DNA from: Dioscorea cayenensis subsp. rotundata
Lineage: Eukaryota > Streptophyta > Magnoliopsida > Dioscoreales > Dioscoreaceae
NCBI RefSeq assembly: GCF_009730915.1
Contig: NC_052489.1
Coordinates: 30,745,916 to 30,809,915, forward strand
Direction of reading: 5' to 3'
DNA: 64,000 nucleotides
Numbering within the stretch: the stretch's first letter is position 1; each line of letters starts with the position of its first letter. Both the position numbers and the translations under genes were made by a program. Positions 1-12,742 of this stretch are shown one piece after another. The notes below the pieces were generated by a model. It worked only from the letters and a program-made list of their open reading frames with translations, was not told the origin of the DNA and searched no databases.

Positions 1-444
1 CGTGTTTTGTTTTCATATTAAAAAACATCTTTGTTTGTTTTCCATGTGCTTTTTCCCATGGGTTTTTTAAATGCTTTCCTTACAATCATCTATTATGTTC
101 TTTATTTGTTGTCTAATGATGAATTCAATGTTGTTTGTTTTCTTTGTTTTTTTTGTTCTTGATCTTTTCGGTTGGAGTTTATTACAATCATGTTTTTTCT
201 CACTTGTTATCAAGATGCCTTCAATGCTTGTGCATATAGTGTTTTCAATTTCTATTATAATCATTTTTTTAGCAATCTTACTAATGTACGCATGGCTTGT
301 GTTGAAATTTCTTTTTTCCTTCTTTATGCATACCTGACTTTTAACTGTTTTTCCTCTTATTAATGTGTCACTGCATTGGCAGTTTGAAATTTCTTCGTTA
401 TGTATGTGATCAAAATTCATATGATAGTTTGTACTAACTTATTC

Positions 445-702
445 TAGTGCACGAACAGTTCTTCAACATTATTTTTTGTGACTTGTGTTCCTTTTTAAGA
501 AGTTCCATTCATGATCTATTTGGTTGAAAATGTTTGTTATCTACCATGCCAGGGCATATGCTACCCATTTTTTAAACTAGTGCATGAGCAGTTCTTCAAC
601 ACTATTTTATGTCACTTGTGTACCCTTTTAAGAAGTCTCATTCATGATCTACTTGTTGCATCTGTGTATTGTCTACCATAGTAGGGCATATACTTTCTCA
701 CC
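445..702. repeat. Imperfect tandem duplication, period 133 bp
   Basis: Two head-to-tail copies begin at 445 and 578 with TAGTGCA-CGA/TGA-CAGTTCTTCAACA and continue through matching blocks (TAAGAAGT, CATTCATGATCTA, GTCTACCAT, AGGGCATAT). By eye they differ by many substitutions and small indels, so the duplication is old. No coding role is visible. Confidence 0.7.
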
Positions 703-2035
703 TTTCTTTTATGTAAACTACTACCTAGTTTTGAATTGACTTGTGGTAGATAATCATATACTCTGTGGTCTTATATTTTATTAATTGCAGTATTATTTTC
801 ATACCATGCTCTTTGTTAAATCTTCTCTCAGTAATACAGATGGATATTGGGAGGTAGACTTTTATATTCTCTCTTTACATTTTTTATTACGTTAATTTTT
901 TATCTTGTCTAGCGTGCTTTAATGGTATAATGTTTTTTGCTGAAATGTTTTTTAATCAGATTTGATTTGTAATCTCAAGGTAGTTGTTGTGTGCCATACG
1001 TGTATGCCATTGTTTGCTTCCTTATGATGCGTTTCTTAATTCGGACAGTAAATCATAGGCCGGTGCTTTACATAACATGATTATCCTAATAGGTATATAT
1101 AGTTAGTATGTATTGTACCCAATTAGCATACCTGCTTAATTTAGTCTTAATCCATTCGACCATTATTTAGATGGATAGTTGGGCCCTTAATGAGCATTAA
1201 TTTGTAGGTTATCGTAGCTAATTTCCATTTGCATCTTCCAGGATCTTATGACTTACTCATGGCCAGTATAATATGTGATTGTAATGATGGTTCGTTCGTG
1301 TGTATGTTTTTTATAACGTTATTTTTATTTTTATTTTTTGACTTTATGATGTTGTTTTCACAGGCTTGTGTTGAAGGTTGCACTTGTTGAATGATGCAGA
1401 TGGGGATTTCCATCAGCACATGTACATGATTTCAACCCCTGAAGTTTGTGGTCATGTGATATTATTTTTTACTGTGAGGAGTCGTATAACAATGAATGGA
1501 AGTTCTAGGCAGTTTACAGTGACGATTTCTATAACAATGAAGTACAGTGTAAACCATTTGGTTGAAAATGTAAATAAATTTTGAACTTTGTTACTTTTGA
1601 TGCCTTTTTTTTTGGGTATGTTAAAAATATTGTTGTATTTTTGTGCATCCTTAGCTCAACATGTAAACGTAATCGTTATCCGAGTACAAAGAGAGAAGAG
1701 ACCCAATCTTTTAACCTAACTTTAATTGTTTTGTACATGTCATTTTGTTATCAACAACTTAAATTATTAGCATGGTAAAACCAAATTTTTATATTATTAT
1801 TATGTTTTTTTTGGCAATTTAGTTAATTATTTATGTAATTTTGCGTTAATAGTTTGATTCCATCATAAAATTTTAAATAAATATTAATTTCATAAATTTT
1901 AAATTATAAATTTTCATACAAACATCATTAAAAACATGTTTATTTAAAAAAAAAACAAAACTAAATTAATTTTAACATAATGAAATTAATAAGTTAAATA
2001 AACAATATTAACATGTTTAACAGCATACTTAAACC

Positions 2036-2307
2036 ATTGATCCAATGGTGGAGTAATCTCACCTCCATCTGAAGTAGTGACTATAACTCCACTTCGGTGC
2101 TACCAAACACCAAAAACTCTAGTAGTCACATTTTCCGGTCTCTCACTTCCATCATCCAAACACAGGAAATGTTAATGATTTCACACTTTCCCTTTCAACC
2201 AAATACATGAAAGTAGACACTTCCAACTGAATCCCCCACTTCAATCGAAGTGTTGTTTTCGGACTTCCACAACTACGGTTATTCACTTCCCAACCAAATG
2301 GCCCTTA
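2036..2307. mobile_element. MITE-like block, PIF/Harbinger-type end
   Basis: Read on the minus strand, the right edge starts GGGCCATTTGGTTGGGAAG and abuts TTA, which resembles the end of Tourist-type MITEs. The block is less AT-rich than its surroundings and repeats CCAAA and ACTTCC motifs. I could not find a convincing matching terminal inverted repeat at the left edge, so the family call is tentative. Confidence 0.35.
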
Positions 2308-2558
2308 ATGTTTAACATGAAGTATTAATAATTTACTTCAATATAGAAATATATAAACAGAACTGTTTAACAGTGTGATCTTATAACCTCCTCCAAAGAA
2401 AAGCCTTTATAAAATAGATATCCATTTCTTTTTTTCTTCCACATTGAATCTTTCCATTGGATAAATTACAAGAACCATCCCGTAGGAAAAGAATCAAACA
2501 ATGTATTTATTTGTTTATCAATTCAATTTCTTTTAGCAACCCAAAGACTTGACAAAGC

Positions 2559-5500
2559 TTAGAATGCCAAGGTCTCTGCTTTGAGAGAGAGTGAATGAGA
2601 GAGATCACCAATCTGAATGCTATGATCCCCAATTGGAATTCTTCGAATCCCATTGTTATCAGCAATGCTAAGATCTTTACAAACATCAATGTTCAGTGTC
2701 ACCCTTGTCTGTGACTTTGCAAACACTTGCACCTTCTCAAACCCAACAAGCTGTTTTTGAGGTGGAGAATGATCAGAAGATGAAGATGGTGGCCTTGAGA
2801 AAACTAACACTGTATGAGACCCATCCCAATCACCTTCATTTTTAACATCCAAATGAATGGGCATTATAAGTCCTTCACACTTGGCATGAGTGACTCTGAT
2901 CAAAGAGTTTAACATGGTGGAGTTCTCAGACCCTGCTTTCCGGCCGTCGAGCCGGACAGTGAGCTCACTAGGTGCATGTGAGATGGAGTGAGTGAATCTA
3001 GTGTAGCTCAATCCATGCCCAAATGGATAAACAACAGGGCCCTTGTAGAAACGGTAGGTCCTGCCGGGGTACCCTTCCGATGGGTTTGGACGCATGTTCA
3101 TGTTTGTCATTGGCACTTTTTCGACAAATTGTTGTGGGTACCATGTCATCGGAAGTTTACCACCTACATAAAAACAGTATAAACTTCTTATTTAAAACCC
3201 AATACGCTTTTTTGATACATGCTAGTCTATTTTTAATTAAATGCACCTGGGTTGAATGCACCGAAGATGACATCAGAAATAGCAGCACCGCCGGCTTGAC
3301 CAGGGTACCCGGCCCAAAGAATGGCGGAGATTTTTGGGTCATTCTTAGCGAAGGAGATGTCCACTGATCCACCGCATATTAGGACGAGTATACATGGTCC
3401 CTTTGAAGCTGCAGCCACTTTGGTGACTAGTTCCGGTTGGCGACCGGGGAGGAGAAGTTCGACTCTGTCTATCGCCTCAGCTTCGATTGATTGATCAAGA
3501 CCCATTATTAATATAGTTGCATCTGATTTACTTGCAGCAGCTACAGCTGCTTCTATTGGCTGGTTACCGGAACAGGCCACATTTGTGCAGCCAACTTGAT
3601 GGATAGTTCTGGCATAGTTTGCTATCCCTTGTAATGGAGATGTGTATCTACATGGCACACCTGATAACTTATCACAAGTTATTGTTTTTCTCTATTCTTA
3701 ATAATTGAAAAATTAAAATTTGTAAGACTCTCACCGGCATAATTACCGATCATGGTAACGGTGGCGTCGGAGTTGGGACCAATGACGGCGATGTTACGAT
3801 AGCGAGAGTGAGAGAGGGGGAGTGCATTAGCCTGGTTCTTGAGCAGGACAATGCCTTGACGCGCGGCTTCGAGCGCGAGGTTCTGGTGAGCCTGTGTGCA
3901 GACATGCTGTGGCCCCAAGTTGCCGAACGGCTGTCGAGACGGATCGCCGTCGTACATTCCCAACCGCATTTGCACGGTCAGTGTGTTTGTTAATGCATTG
4001 TCGACATCCATTTGGTTTAGCTTTCCCTGTTTCATTGCTCCCTCTGTATATTGTGCTAAGAATGGTCCACAGTCCAAGTCTAAACCTGTACATCCAATTT
4101 GTAATTAATCAATCAAACAAGAAAAATTCAAGTACAAAAATTAAATCAAAAGTATAAGGGGGAGGTCATGGATTCAAATCCCTCCCCCGACAGTACTGCT
4201 CACCGTACTGTTTATATACTGTTCACCTGGGATTGTTATACTATTCTCATACCATATATATACTATACATCCGGGTTCCAGTACTGTTTGGTACTGTTTA
4301 TGTTCATATAAAAAGGACGCTTGTCGTCTATTATTCAAAAAAAAAAAAATTAAATCAAAAGAAATAAATAAATAAATAAATAACAACCTGCTTTGATTGC
4401 ATCTGCAGCTGCTTCCTCTGGAGTGGAAGTGTAGTGTTGAGAGTTATACATAACACCAACAGAGTCACAGTCCGAGACAATGTAACTACACAGTAAACCC
4501 CAAGTGTTTGTATTCTTTTAATTATGGATCATCATGAAAAGAAAAGAGTAAATAGAGAGATTTGGACTGACCCGTCAAGGCCCCATTGGGACCGGATTGT
4601 GTTGCGGAGGAGATTTGGGTCCGCGCAGGTGGGCACACCATTAACCTGGTTATACGAGCACATTACACTAGCCACCTTGCCTTCTACCACGCATGCCTTG
4701 AATGGCACGTCAAATGTGTCTTCCAAGTCTTGTTTGCTCACCTGAATATTAATAATATACATTGTATTGTTTTCATTGATTAAAAAGCATCCACTTTATT
4801 GGTAGGCTGGTAGTCCCCTCATTGATGATTGATACATTAATTATTGGGGAATCATTCACTAAATTATTGCAAAAGCTAGTTGGGAATGATTAAAGGAGCA
4901 AGTTTGGTTATTAGATTACCTCGGCATTGAAATGGTAACGATCATATCCATTCCAATTATCAAGATCATAAGCAGTGTAGTGTTTGCAGCAAGCTGCGAG
5001 CTTGAGACGGTTGTAGCCGGAGCGGCCACCGTATGGTTGTTGAAGGCCCCGAACATAGGCGGCCGCGTATCGGCCGGCTATGGTCGGGTCTTCGCCGGGT
5101 GTTTCTTGACCACGTCCCCATCTCGGATCTCTATATATGTTCACATTTGGACTCCAATATGTTAATCCTGCTTGTCCTCCATTGTACATTGCTCGCGCCT
5201 CATCTGATACAACCTATATTATTTGAAAAATATGTTAAAATAAGTAATAATTTCACATTTCATTAAATAATATTAATAAGTACAATCTTTATGAATTTGA
5301 CTGAAAGAAAAAAAGCATTAAATTGTGCTGAGAAGAGTGAAATATAATTGTTTAAAAGCAACAGGAAGGAATTAAGCATGCATGTTTATACTGATAGCCT
5401 ATCTATCAATTGGAATTTGGATAGTATATTAAGAGGGTCCCATTCAAAGATATTATAAATATTTTATCCAAGAAAATAAAAAAAAAAAGGTTAAAAAGGA

Positions 5501-7098
5501 TTCGTTAATCTGTCACATCTTTCTCGAAGGCCACCATTACGAAATATATTAAATGAACCACGGAATTTGATGTACTTAGCTATCCAATCAATACAAAGCC
5601 TGAAGCCATACACGTCCGTGAACCAAATGCCTTATTTATTTAAACAAATAATAAAAACTAATAAAGGATCACGAGCTCCTTCCACATGTTCCACATCACT
5701 GTAACACCCTACCACTTTAGCATTTGTCTAAAAAGTCACTGCAAGTCAAAATGAACCCTTTTTTTATTATTTTATTTATAAAATTTAATTATAATTTTAA
5801 AATTATTATTTTATCTTTTTTTTTAATAAATTTGTGATTTATCTATTTTATTAAAAAAAAATTATTTTAATCTAATTTACCTAGGGTTTGTTAGCAAGCT
5901 TCCAATGAGCACACCGAAATTAAAAACATTAAGGGAAAAAAAAAACAAATAATAATAAGGATAAGAGAGTAATTTTAGATTTTTAAAAGTTTATTCTGTA
6001 CATATGTATAAAAAAAAAAAAATTTATTGCATAGGTACAAAATCTCAAAGTTCCAAGGGATCATTTTTCCGTGCATGAAGGCAGTGTCAACAGACAAAAA
6101 CACTTTTTGGCCTTTAATTTAGACTTTCTTATGATAAAAAATAAAAATAAAAATAAATAAATAAAAAAAAGCATTGAATAACATATCCGTTCTTTGAATT
6201 AGTGCCATTTACACCATACTATATCATCAGCTTCATTGAAACTAATAAAGGTTCAGAAAAAGTAAAGTGGTTAATTACTTAATACTCACCAAAGACTTTT
6301 TTTACCAGATACTTATCTAACATGAAATTCAACAATATTTTCTTAATTTATAATTTTTTTTTTGAAAAAAATTATTTTCATATATATAATATAAAGTGGG
6401 TAAAACAATTTGTTTGGCAACTAGAAAAAGAAATTTAAATAATAATAATAATTATTATAATACAAAGTGGGACCCAATGGAAAACGATATAGAGGTTATA
6501 GACCGGCGCACAGCCAAAGTTACCTACTAAAACCTACCGTCGAAAAAACAGGCGCCAAAAGACCCTGATCTGGTGCTCCGCGGAACAAGTATAACCTAAA
6601 TGTGAACCATCACTGTCACGAGATACCATCACCGTCCCGGTGAGGTTACCCTTAAGAAAAAAAGAGAAGTGATAGAGAAGAGCTTACCCTACCGATCAGC
6701 TCCCAGAGAGAAGCGTTGAAGGAGGCGGCGGAGGAGATGACCTGAGGGAAGCTAGTGGCGCCGGGGAACTTGCCGCCGAAGTGGACTCCGGGGCCGACGT
6801 TGGAGACGCCGTGGAGTGCCTCCGACCACCACTCGTAGCCTCCGATCCCGAGCCGTTGCACGCCGGCCGCGTTGTTCACCAGTAATCGCACCTTCTCGTC
6901 CAACGTCAGCCGTCCGATCAGGTCACGCACGCGAGCTCGGATCGGGAGAGATTGGCGACAGAAAGGGAGGCCTGCGGTGGCTCCGCCGCCGCAGGCGAAC
7001 GCCGATCTCGCGTCGCCACCGCGGCATCCGAGGATGACGAAGAGGAGAAGAAGAAGAAGAAGAGATGGAGTGATGATGGACGGCTGAGATTGACCCAT
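2559..7098 (-). CDS. Beta-D-xylosidase, glycoside hydrolase family 3 (BXL type)
   Basis: A secreted cell-wall enzyme that removes xylose, and in some members arabinose, from xylan and arabinoxylan. The start at 7098 (MGQSQPS) is chosen because a Leu-rich signal peptide follows at once; an upstream in-frame Met at 7224 precedes it with a basic, unsuitable stretch. Seven coding exons are visible, about 7098-6688, 5213-4920, 4743-4577, 4500-4390, 4090-3735, 3661-3247 and 3165-2559. The N-terminal GH3 barrel carries [25 protein letters not shown] and [13 protein letters not shown]. The nucleophile motif VSDCDS is encoded near 4460. The second domain carries [11 protein letters not shown] and [10 protein letters not shown]. 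The C-terminal fibronectin-III-like domain begins near [10 protein letters not shown]. All key motifs of plant BXLs are present and no break is seen. A SINE sits in the fourth intron. The substrate cannot be fixed from sequence alone. Confidence 0.93.
4153..4346 (+). mobile_element. tRNA-related SINE in a beta-xylosidase intron
   Basis: An insert of about 194 bp with a box-B-like GGATTCAAATCC near its 5' end, a 3' end CGCTTGTCGTCTATTATTC and a poly-A tail. It is flanked by a perfect 15-bp target site duplication AAATTAAATCAAAAG at 4138-4152 and 4347-4361. The tail and duplication together show LINE-style retrotransposition. No box A is seen, so the 5' end is probably truncated. It lies antisense to the host gene. 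Confidence 0.85.
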
Positions 7099-9430
7099 CG
7101 TGGAGTGATGGGTTTGGGATTTGTGGTGGAGTATTTGGAGGGAAGAGTGAGAGGGTGATATAAATAAGGAAATTTTAATCCTTTTGGGAAACGAGTTCTC
7201 TTTTTTTTTTCTTTCGTTTCCCACGTAATTTTTTTTTTTTATTATTTTGAGATAAAAAAATTAAAAATGAGTATTAAAACATCGATTGTAAATCAATCAT
7301 GGCATACGTCATCCACTTGATTTATTTATTTGTTTTTCTTAAAATAATTAAATTTATGGTAGTTAATGTGGTATAATAAAAAAAATTATATTTGTAGGCC
7401 ACAATAATATATATTCACTTATAAAATAAGAATGATTTTGATATAAAAATATGAATAATTATTTTGCATATAATTACATACTTGTATTTATTTTCTAGTA
7501 TTTATTATATATGTGTGGTCTTTTAATTTCAGCTTTTAATGCAGTGTTTTTATTTAAATAAATAAACATATTTTGTAATTTAAAATTCTAAAAATAATAA
7601 ATAAAGAAAACTTGGGCTCATGTTTGATTGGATTTCCACGTCGGATTTCAGTTGGCAAGAGGAAGCGTGAAGATGCATTGAAGGATATTTTCTAAATGAC
7701 CTCGGATTTAATTCGATTTACAATAATGCTACTGAAGATGAATACTTTATAATTTGCCTTGTTTGAATTTCTATTTTTATACTTAGATTTTCTTTGCAGA
7801 TTAAAAAAAAATGAATAAATAAAAAGTTCACGGGCGGTGGATCCTTTGCGGGCAATGTACTCGTCTCTCTCAAATCTCAACTCTCATTCGAATATTTATT
7901 TATTTTTATAATTTTCATTTTCATTTGTAAATATCAATAAACCAAGTATAATAGTTTTTATAGCTCAACGATACACTCAACCATGGTCCATGAATACTAC
8001 AACAAGTCTATTTTTTTTTAAAAGAAAAAAACACCATAAATATATTTTTTTGTTTTATTTTAATTTCCGTTAAATAATTATATTCCACTCACATCAGAGC
8101 ATTTAAAAATTTTGCTTGGAGGGAACACCATTATCCATTGGCCTTATCTCCAATAGCATCTTGATTTGCAAGTATGGGTCTCTTTTAGAAGCACACATTC
8201 TAAAAGACCCAGCATGGAATTTAAAGTAATAAAATCAAAATGATAACAAGAGAAAGAAAGAACACCTTTATGATCAATATACTATTTCCATCTTTCTTTC
8301 CATTGTGGAGTTTGTTTTGGTGTATTTGGGGCCAAAGAAAAGAATAATTTTGTTCCCATATCTCCACCATATTATTATTATTCATCTTCTAGTTTTGTAG
8401 ACACCCCACTTGCATTGTTTTCTTTATTCATTGAAGTGCCATGCTACCAACTTAGTCATTAAAGCTTATGTAGACTTCTTCTTTTTTATTTTCTTCTTAC
8501 TACTGATTAGCATGATGCTCTGATAATTTTAGTTAGTAGTACATGATTAGTTCTGGGAAGAGATAATGTTGCTGATGATATTTCTCTGAACATTAATTGC
8601 GTTGGTGAATGGTGAATGGTGAATGGTTGTCACCAATTAAAGCATTAATAAGGACAAACTAACTTTACTTAGGAATGGGGAAATAGATTTTGGGTAGCAT
8701 TGATTTCCTAATTGATTGGATGCATGCAGCCAATAATCTTCATACCAGACAGGCCACCGGTTGTTAGTTGTTGAGCAATGTGGGTCTCTTCATACAGTCT
8801 GGATGATATATCATATATGTGAAGATTTCAATGAAAATTAGAAAAAAAATATAAATAAATAAATAAATAAATTTGGATAATGACAAACTAGAAATATCAG
8901 ACAAATTGGATAAGTTGCAAACGTGGAGTATCCATCCATACAGAGTGTAATCCTGAACAACATTAAGAGAAGCTCCAGCTTGCACGGCTCCAACTGCCTC
9001 CTCTAATTCTTTCAATTTTTTTTATGCTTCTGTTATTTTCCCACACAAGTATGACTGCTAATTAGAGTTTCTAAAGATAAAAACATCTTGATTTTGATAT
9101 CATGATAACATAGACTCTATGATTAGATCTAGATAAAAAAAAAAACTCAGATAAAATAACAAAATATAGCATCAGAAGATCACCTCTGTGAGTAGGTATA
9201 ATGGAAGTTTGCAATGATGTTACAAAATGTACTTCCTACTTTATAGCACTTTTTTGTTTTTCATGATCTAACAATTAATATACCATAAAAACTAGGGTTT
9301 TCATCATCCACTGAGAATAAGAAGAAGAAGAAGAAGGCTACATGAGTTTTTATAAAAGACGAAGGCTAGTGAACATGGAGGTCATGGATTGCTAGTTATC
9401 AACATTAAGATCAACCTACAATGGCATTGT
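7099..9430. other. Intergenic: beta-xylosidase promoter and SAR1 3' flank
   Basis: AT-rich spacer between the divergent side of the beta-xylosidase gene and the 3' end of SAR1. A short GTGAATG tandem (three to four copies) lies at 8606-8628. A minus-strand open frame near 9015-8920 (beginning MKELEEAVGAVQAG) has a protein-like start but runs into low complexity; I do not recognise it and do not call it a gene. Confidence 0.4.
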
Positions 9431-12206
9431 CTACTTGATGTACTGGGAGACCCACTTGAAGCCATCGCCGTAGCCCATCTTACGAACAATGCTGCACATA
9501 AAAACCTCGAGAGGACGAACATTGGAGTCTGCAAGGTTTACATTGCCCTTGCCGGTTGTGAAGTTGCTTAAACCTAAGTGGTACCTTAGCTCCTCCTCGG
9601 ACGCAGCATATGGAATGTCGATCTTGTTCCCTAGCACAAGAAAAGGGACAGTGGCCAATGACTCATCGGAGAGGAGTGCATCCAGTTCCCTCTTTGACTC
9701 TGCAAACCGGTCCTTGTCATAAGCATCTACTAGGTAGACTACAGCATCCACCTGTTAAATTTACCATGAACAATTTATGAGTCAAGAACGGACCAAATAC
9801 ATAGTAAAATCATCAATGTTGGCACGTGAGCAACATTATACACATAATAGAGGTGTCAATAATGGGATGTCATCACTCAACCACGTTGAGATTAAATTAC
9901 ACAAAAGAATATTGAGTGCCATCTGAACTTTTGGAAGCCAGCGAAGCTGGTATAATGGAAGCACCATTCAGGAAAAAGAAAACCTAACCGTGGATCACAA
10001 TGAAGATCAAAATTGGGTGAAGTAGCACAGAAATGGGACCATAGAAAAATAAATTAATTTAGCAAAGAAAGAGTACATCAGAACAAATAAAAGAAGACAG
10101 TAGGCAAATGATATAATGCGGAGAAAATACAGAACCATGGAAGAAAATCTGTTCTCCACAGACATTAAGTGAAGGCAAAAATTTCTGGTCAAATCAAAAG
10201 AAAAACACCATTGAATGAACATCAGCTGACAAAGATATACATGATCAAAACCAAAGAACTAAAGCAGTGAGGTATTGCAGGAAATGCATGAAGCCTCCAT
10301 TTGGGAAAAAGTGAGGCATAGATTTTAATATCATACAATATAAATTAACAGACTCTTGAAGGGCAATTGTTTGTTGTACAAACTTAAAATAAGATTGAAA
10401 TTTCTCTCATTATAATTTAGAAATTGTTCACAAAAAAAAAACAACCATCAATGGGGAGACTCAGAACATCAAATATAAAATATAGAACCTTTCCTAAATT
10501 TATTTTTCCCAAGCACAATTAACTGCAGATTAGATTGCTCTGTTTAAGTAAATGATACTTTCTGCAACCTTGTAAATAACAACAAAGGGCATCATATATA
10601 AACTCACCAACACCATTCTTACAACTTCTGAACCAGTATTTAATAATAAGAACGTACACTATGATAATACTGATCAGGATATGCACTTGTATGCAAAATA
10701 GCATAGTAGTGTTTCCCTATTCCAAAACAAAATGAAAGCATAAAAATAGTTGGGCACCCTAGAGCCTCCTTAATGTTGAATATCAAAATTGCTCAACGAT
10801 TAATCAGAATAACATCTAGAGAAAAATGTTCTCCACCTAAATGCATATAGAAGCATTCAGCAATTCATCATTGTTTTGACCTTTTCTCCTCATAGCATAA
10901 TTGTCCAGCTGTAGGCATGGCATTTTAGTTATAAATATATATGTGTGCATATATATATATTCCACATAACGGTCAACTTATCAATGTGCAGTAAAAGAAA
11001 ACATAAAACATTTACCCTCCACTCTATTTCAATGGCCCTCTCGGAAGTCAGCTCATGTCAAGAGCACAGAACCAGAAGCACGTTGGTATTAGGTGAGTAA
11101 ACTATACTCAAAATTGTAGCAGCAAAGCACTCTTCAACTAGAGCATTCAATATGATAAGACATATATATACACAATATGCATATTCTATGCAGCAGTGGA
11201 TAAAATTCTTAAAAGTTGCACAGTAACAGCCAACTAACAAAAATTCTCATTAAAACTTAAAAGTAATCAAATAAAAACCACCACCACCACAACAATAATA
11301 AGATGTCCTTGATCCCAACTATTTGAAATCTGCTACATAAATCTTTCTATTCCATGTTGCTCTATCAAAAGACAAAAAACTAGATCAACTAAACTCTACT
11401 ATGTCATTAAGTGAAATTTCTATAAAACATTTTTTAGGGTGACCTTTCCATCTTCTACAAACATCCACTTGGAGAGATTTCACCTTTCTTACAAGGACAT
11501 CCACAGGACATACCCATACCATCTCAATGAATTCTCAATTTAACTTGGGAGTGATAAGTGCCATACCCAATCTATTGGCATCCACCCCAACTTTCTCCTC
11601 CCAGCCACACCCCATGAGTATAAAAAGAGTCCATATTCATTAAAATAAAATTAAAAAAAATAAATGTAACCTTTTCTTCAAATTACAAGCACACACCGAA
11701 ATCAAAGCACTCTGGAAAAAATAAAAACCTCAATAAAAATGATTTAAATACCTAAGATAATGAACTTTCTCCTCGAATCTCCATCTCTAAATTGGGGAGA
11801 CGAACATAATAAGTTGGAAAAAAAAAAGTGAATGTTGATACCTTCGCGTAATAGTCTTTCCAAACGCGACGGGCGATCTGATGTCCTCCGAGATCAAAAG
11901 CTTTGAACTTGATCTTTCCAATGCTCAGCTCCTCAGACGTCGGAAACTGCGTCGGCTGGTGCTGGACCAACCTCTAAAAATCCAACAGAAGTTCATTATC
12001 AACAACAAAACAAACATTCCAAAATTGTGAGATCAAACCTCTACAAAAGCTAGGGTATCAAGATCGTGAGATCAAACCTCATCTTTAAGCATATGGAGAA
12101 GAGTGGTCTTTCCCGCATTGTCTAGCCCGAGGAACAAGATCTTCGCCTCCTTCTGCCATAGGCCAAGCGACGCAAGCACGCCATAGAACCAGTCGATGAG
12201 GAACAT
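9431..12206 (-). CDS. SAR1: SAR1 small GTPase (COPII coat assembly)
   Basis: SAR1 recruits the COPII coat to ER exit sites on GTP loading. Three coding exons (12206-12078, 11973-11842, 9751-9431) join in phase 0 to give 43+44+106 = 193 residues, exactly the usual SAR1 length. The start [17 protein letters not shown] is the amphipathic, hydrophobic N-terminal helix that SAR1 uses instead of a myristoylated Gly. The P-loop is GLDNAGKTT (about 27-35), switch II begins FDLGGH, and NKID is the guanine-specificity motif. The C-terminus [15 protein letters not shown] is typical of plant SAR1. The first intron is short; the second is about 2.1 kb and holds a truncated RTE LINE. No break is seen. Confidence 0.97.
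11275..11640 (-). mobile_element. 5'-truncated RTE-clade LINE
   Basis: Read on the minus strand, this encodes a degraded C-terminal tail of an RTE reverse-transcriptase [16 protein letters not shown], then RRWKGHPKK, then [17 protein letters not shown], then a stop and a 3' UTR with CCAACTA-like sequence. It ends in a GTT/GGT simple repeat (plus strand ACCACCACCACCACAACAAT), the usual RTE 3' tail. The rest of the element is missing and the frame is damaged. It lies in SAR1 intron 2 in the same direction as the gene. Confidence 0.75.
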
Positions 12207-12742
12207 CGTCTCCGGCGAGGATCCGGCCTCCAAGTCCCGATCAGAGATCGATCGAGAGAGGCGAAGAAGCCCTAGAGAATGGCGCTTTCAATGGCGGGGA
12301 AAAGGCTTCGTGTATTGTTAAGGCGAGGATGAGCTGGATTCGGGTTTCGGATCTGCTGTTCTGCGGATCCTTTTGACCGGATCCCAAGGAACCAGATCCG
12401 ATTACGGACCCACCCCGCATGCCCGAATCCGCAACCGCAAAGATTAGTCTTTTTTCCTTAAAACACCCTTCATTACTTCAAAATTAGTTATTAACCTTTT
12501 TTTCCAAAATTTAATCTTAATAGTAAAAACAAATGGATTTATTAATAATAGTACACATTTTGCAATGGAAACTAAAACACCAACATGAACCAAAACCGTT
12601 GATTTATTAATAAAGGTCTGGAAAAAAATGGAATAATTAATATGGAATTGATCAGCTGCACTGGTCTTATTGCAGCAATAGCACTCTCTAAACAAGCATG
12701 CTCCGGAATTAAAAAAAAAAAAAGAGCTCTTTGTCCTGAGTT
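12207..12742. promoter_or_regulatory. SAR1 upstream region with GGATTCGGGT motif
   Basis: The 536-bp spacer between the SAR1 start and the dihydrolipoyl dehydrogenase stop. Its SAR1-proximal half is GC-rich and holds one exact GGATTCGGGT at 12336-12345 followed by GATC, several GGATCC/CGGATC words, and a near-complementary copy GCCCGAATCC at 12421-12430. The far half is AT-rich 3' flank of the neighbouring gene. A TATA box was not obvious. Confidence 0.5.

Larger units (their letters stand above)
1..2500. other. AT-rich spacer, no gene recognised
   Basis: No protein that I can recognise is encoded on either strand. The plus strand is strongly T-rich up to about 1800, with intron-like acceptors (for example TTTTCACAG ending near 1363), so this could be the 3' end of a plus-strand gene starting outside the window. 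The open frames near 67-420 and 1378-1584 have low-complexity, compositionally driven translations. The only structured parts are a 133-bp tandem duplication and a MITE-like block, listed separately. Confidence 0.4.

Noticed and set aside
8764-9015. Minus-strand open frame starting MKELEEAVGAVQAG
   Set aside because: The first 30 residues look protein-like but I do not recognise them, and the rest is low complexity; there is no splice partner or neighbouring exon.
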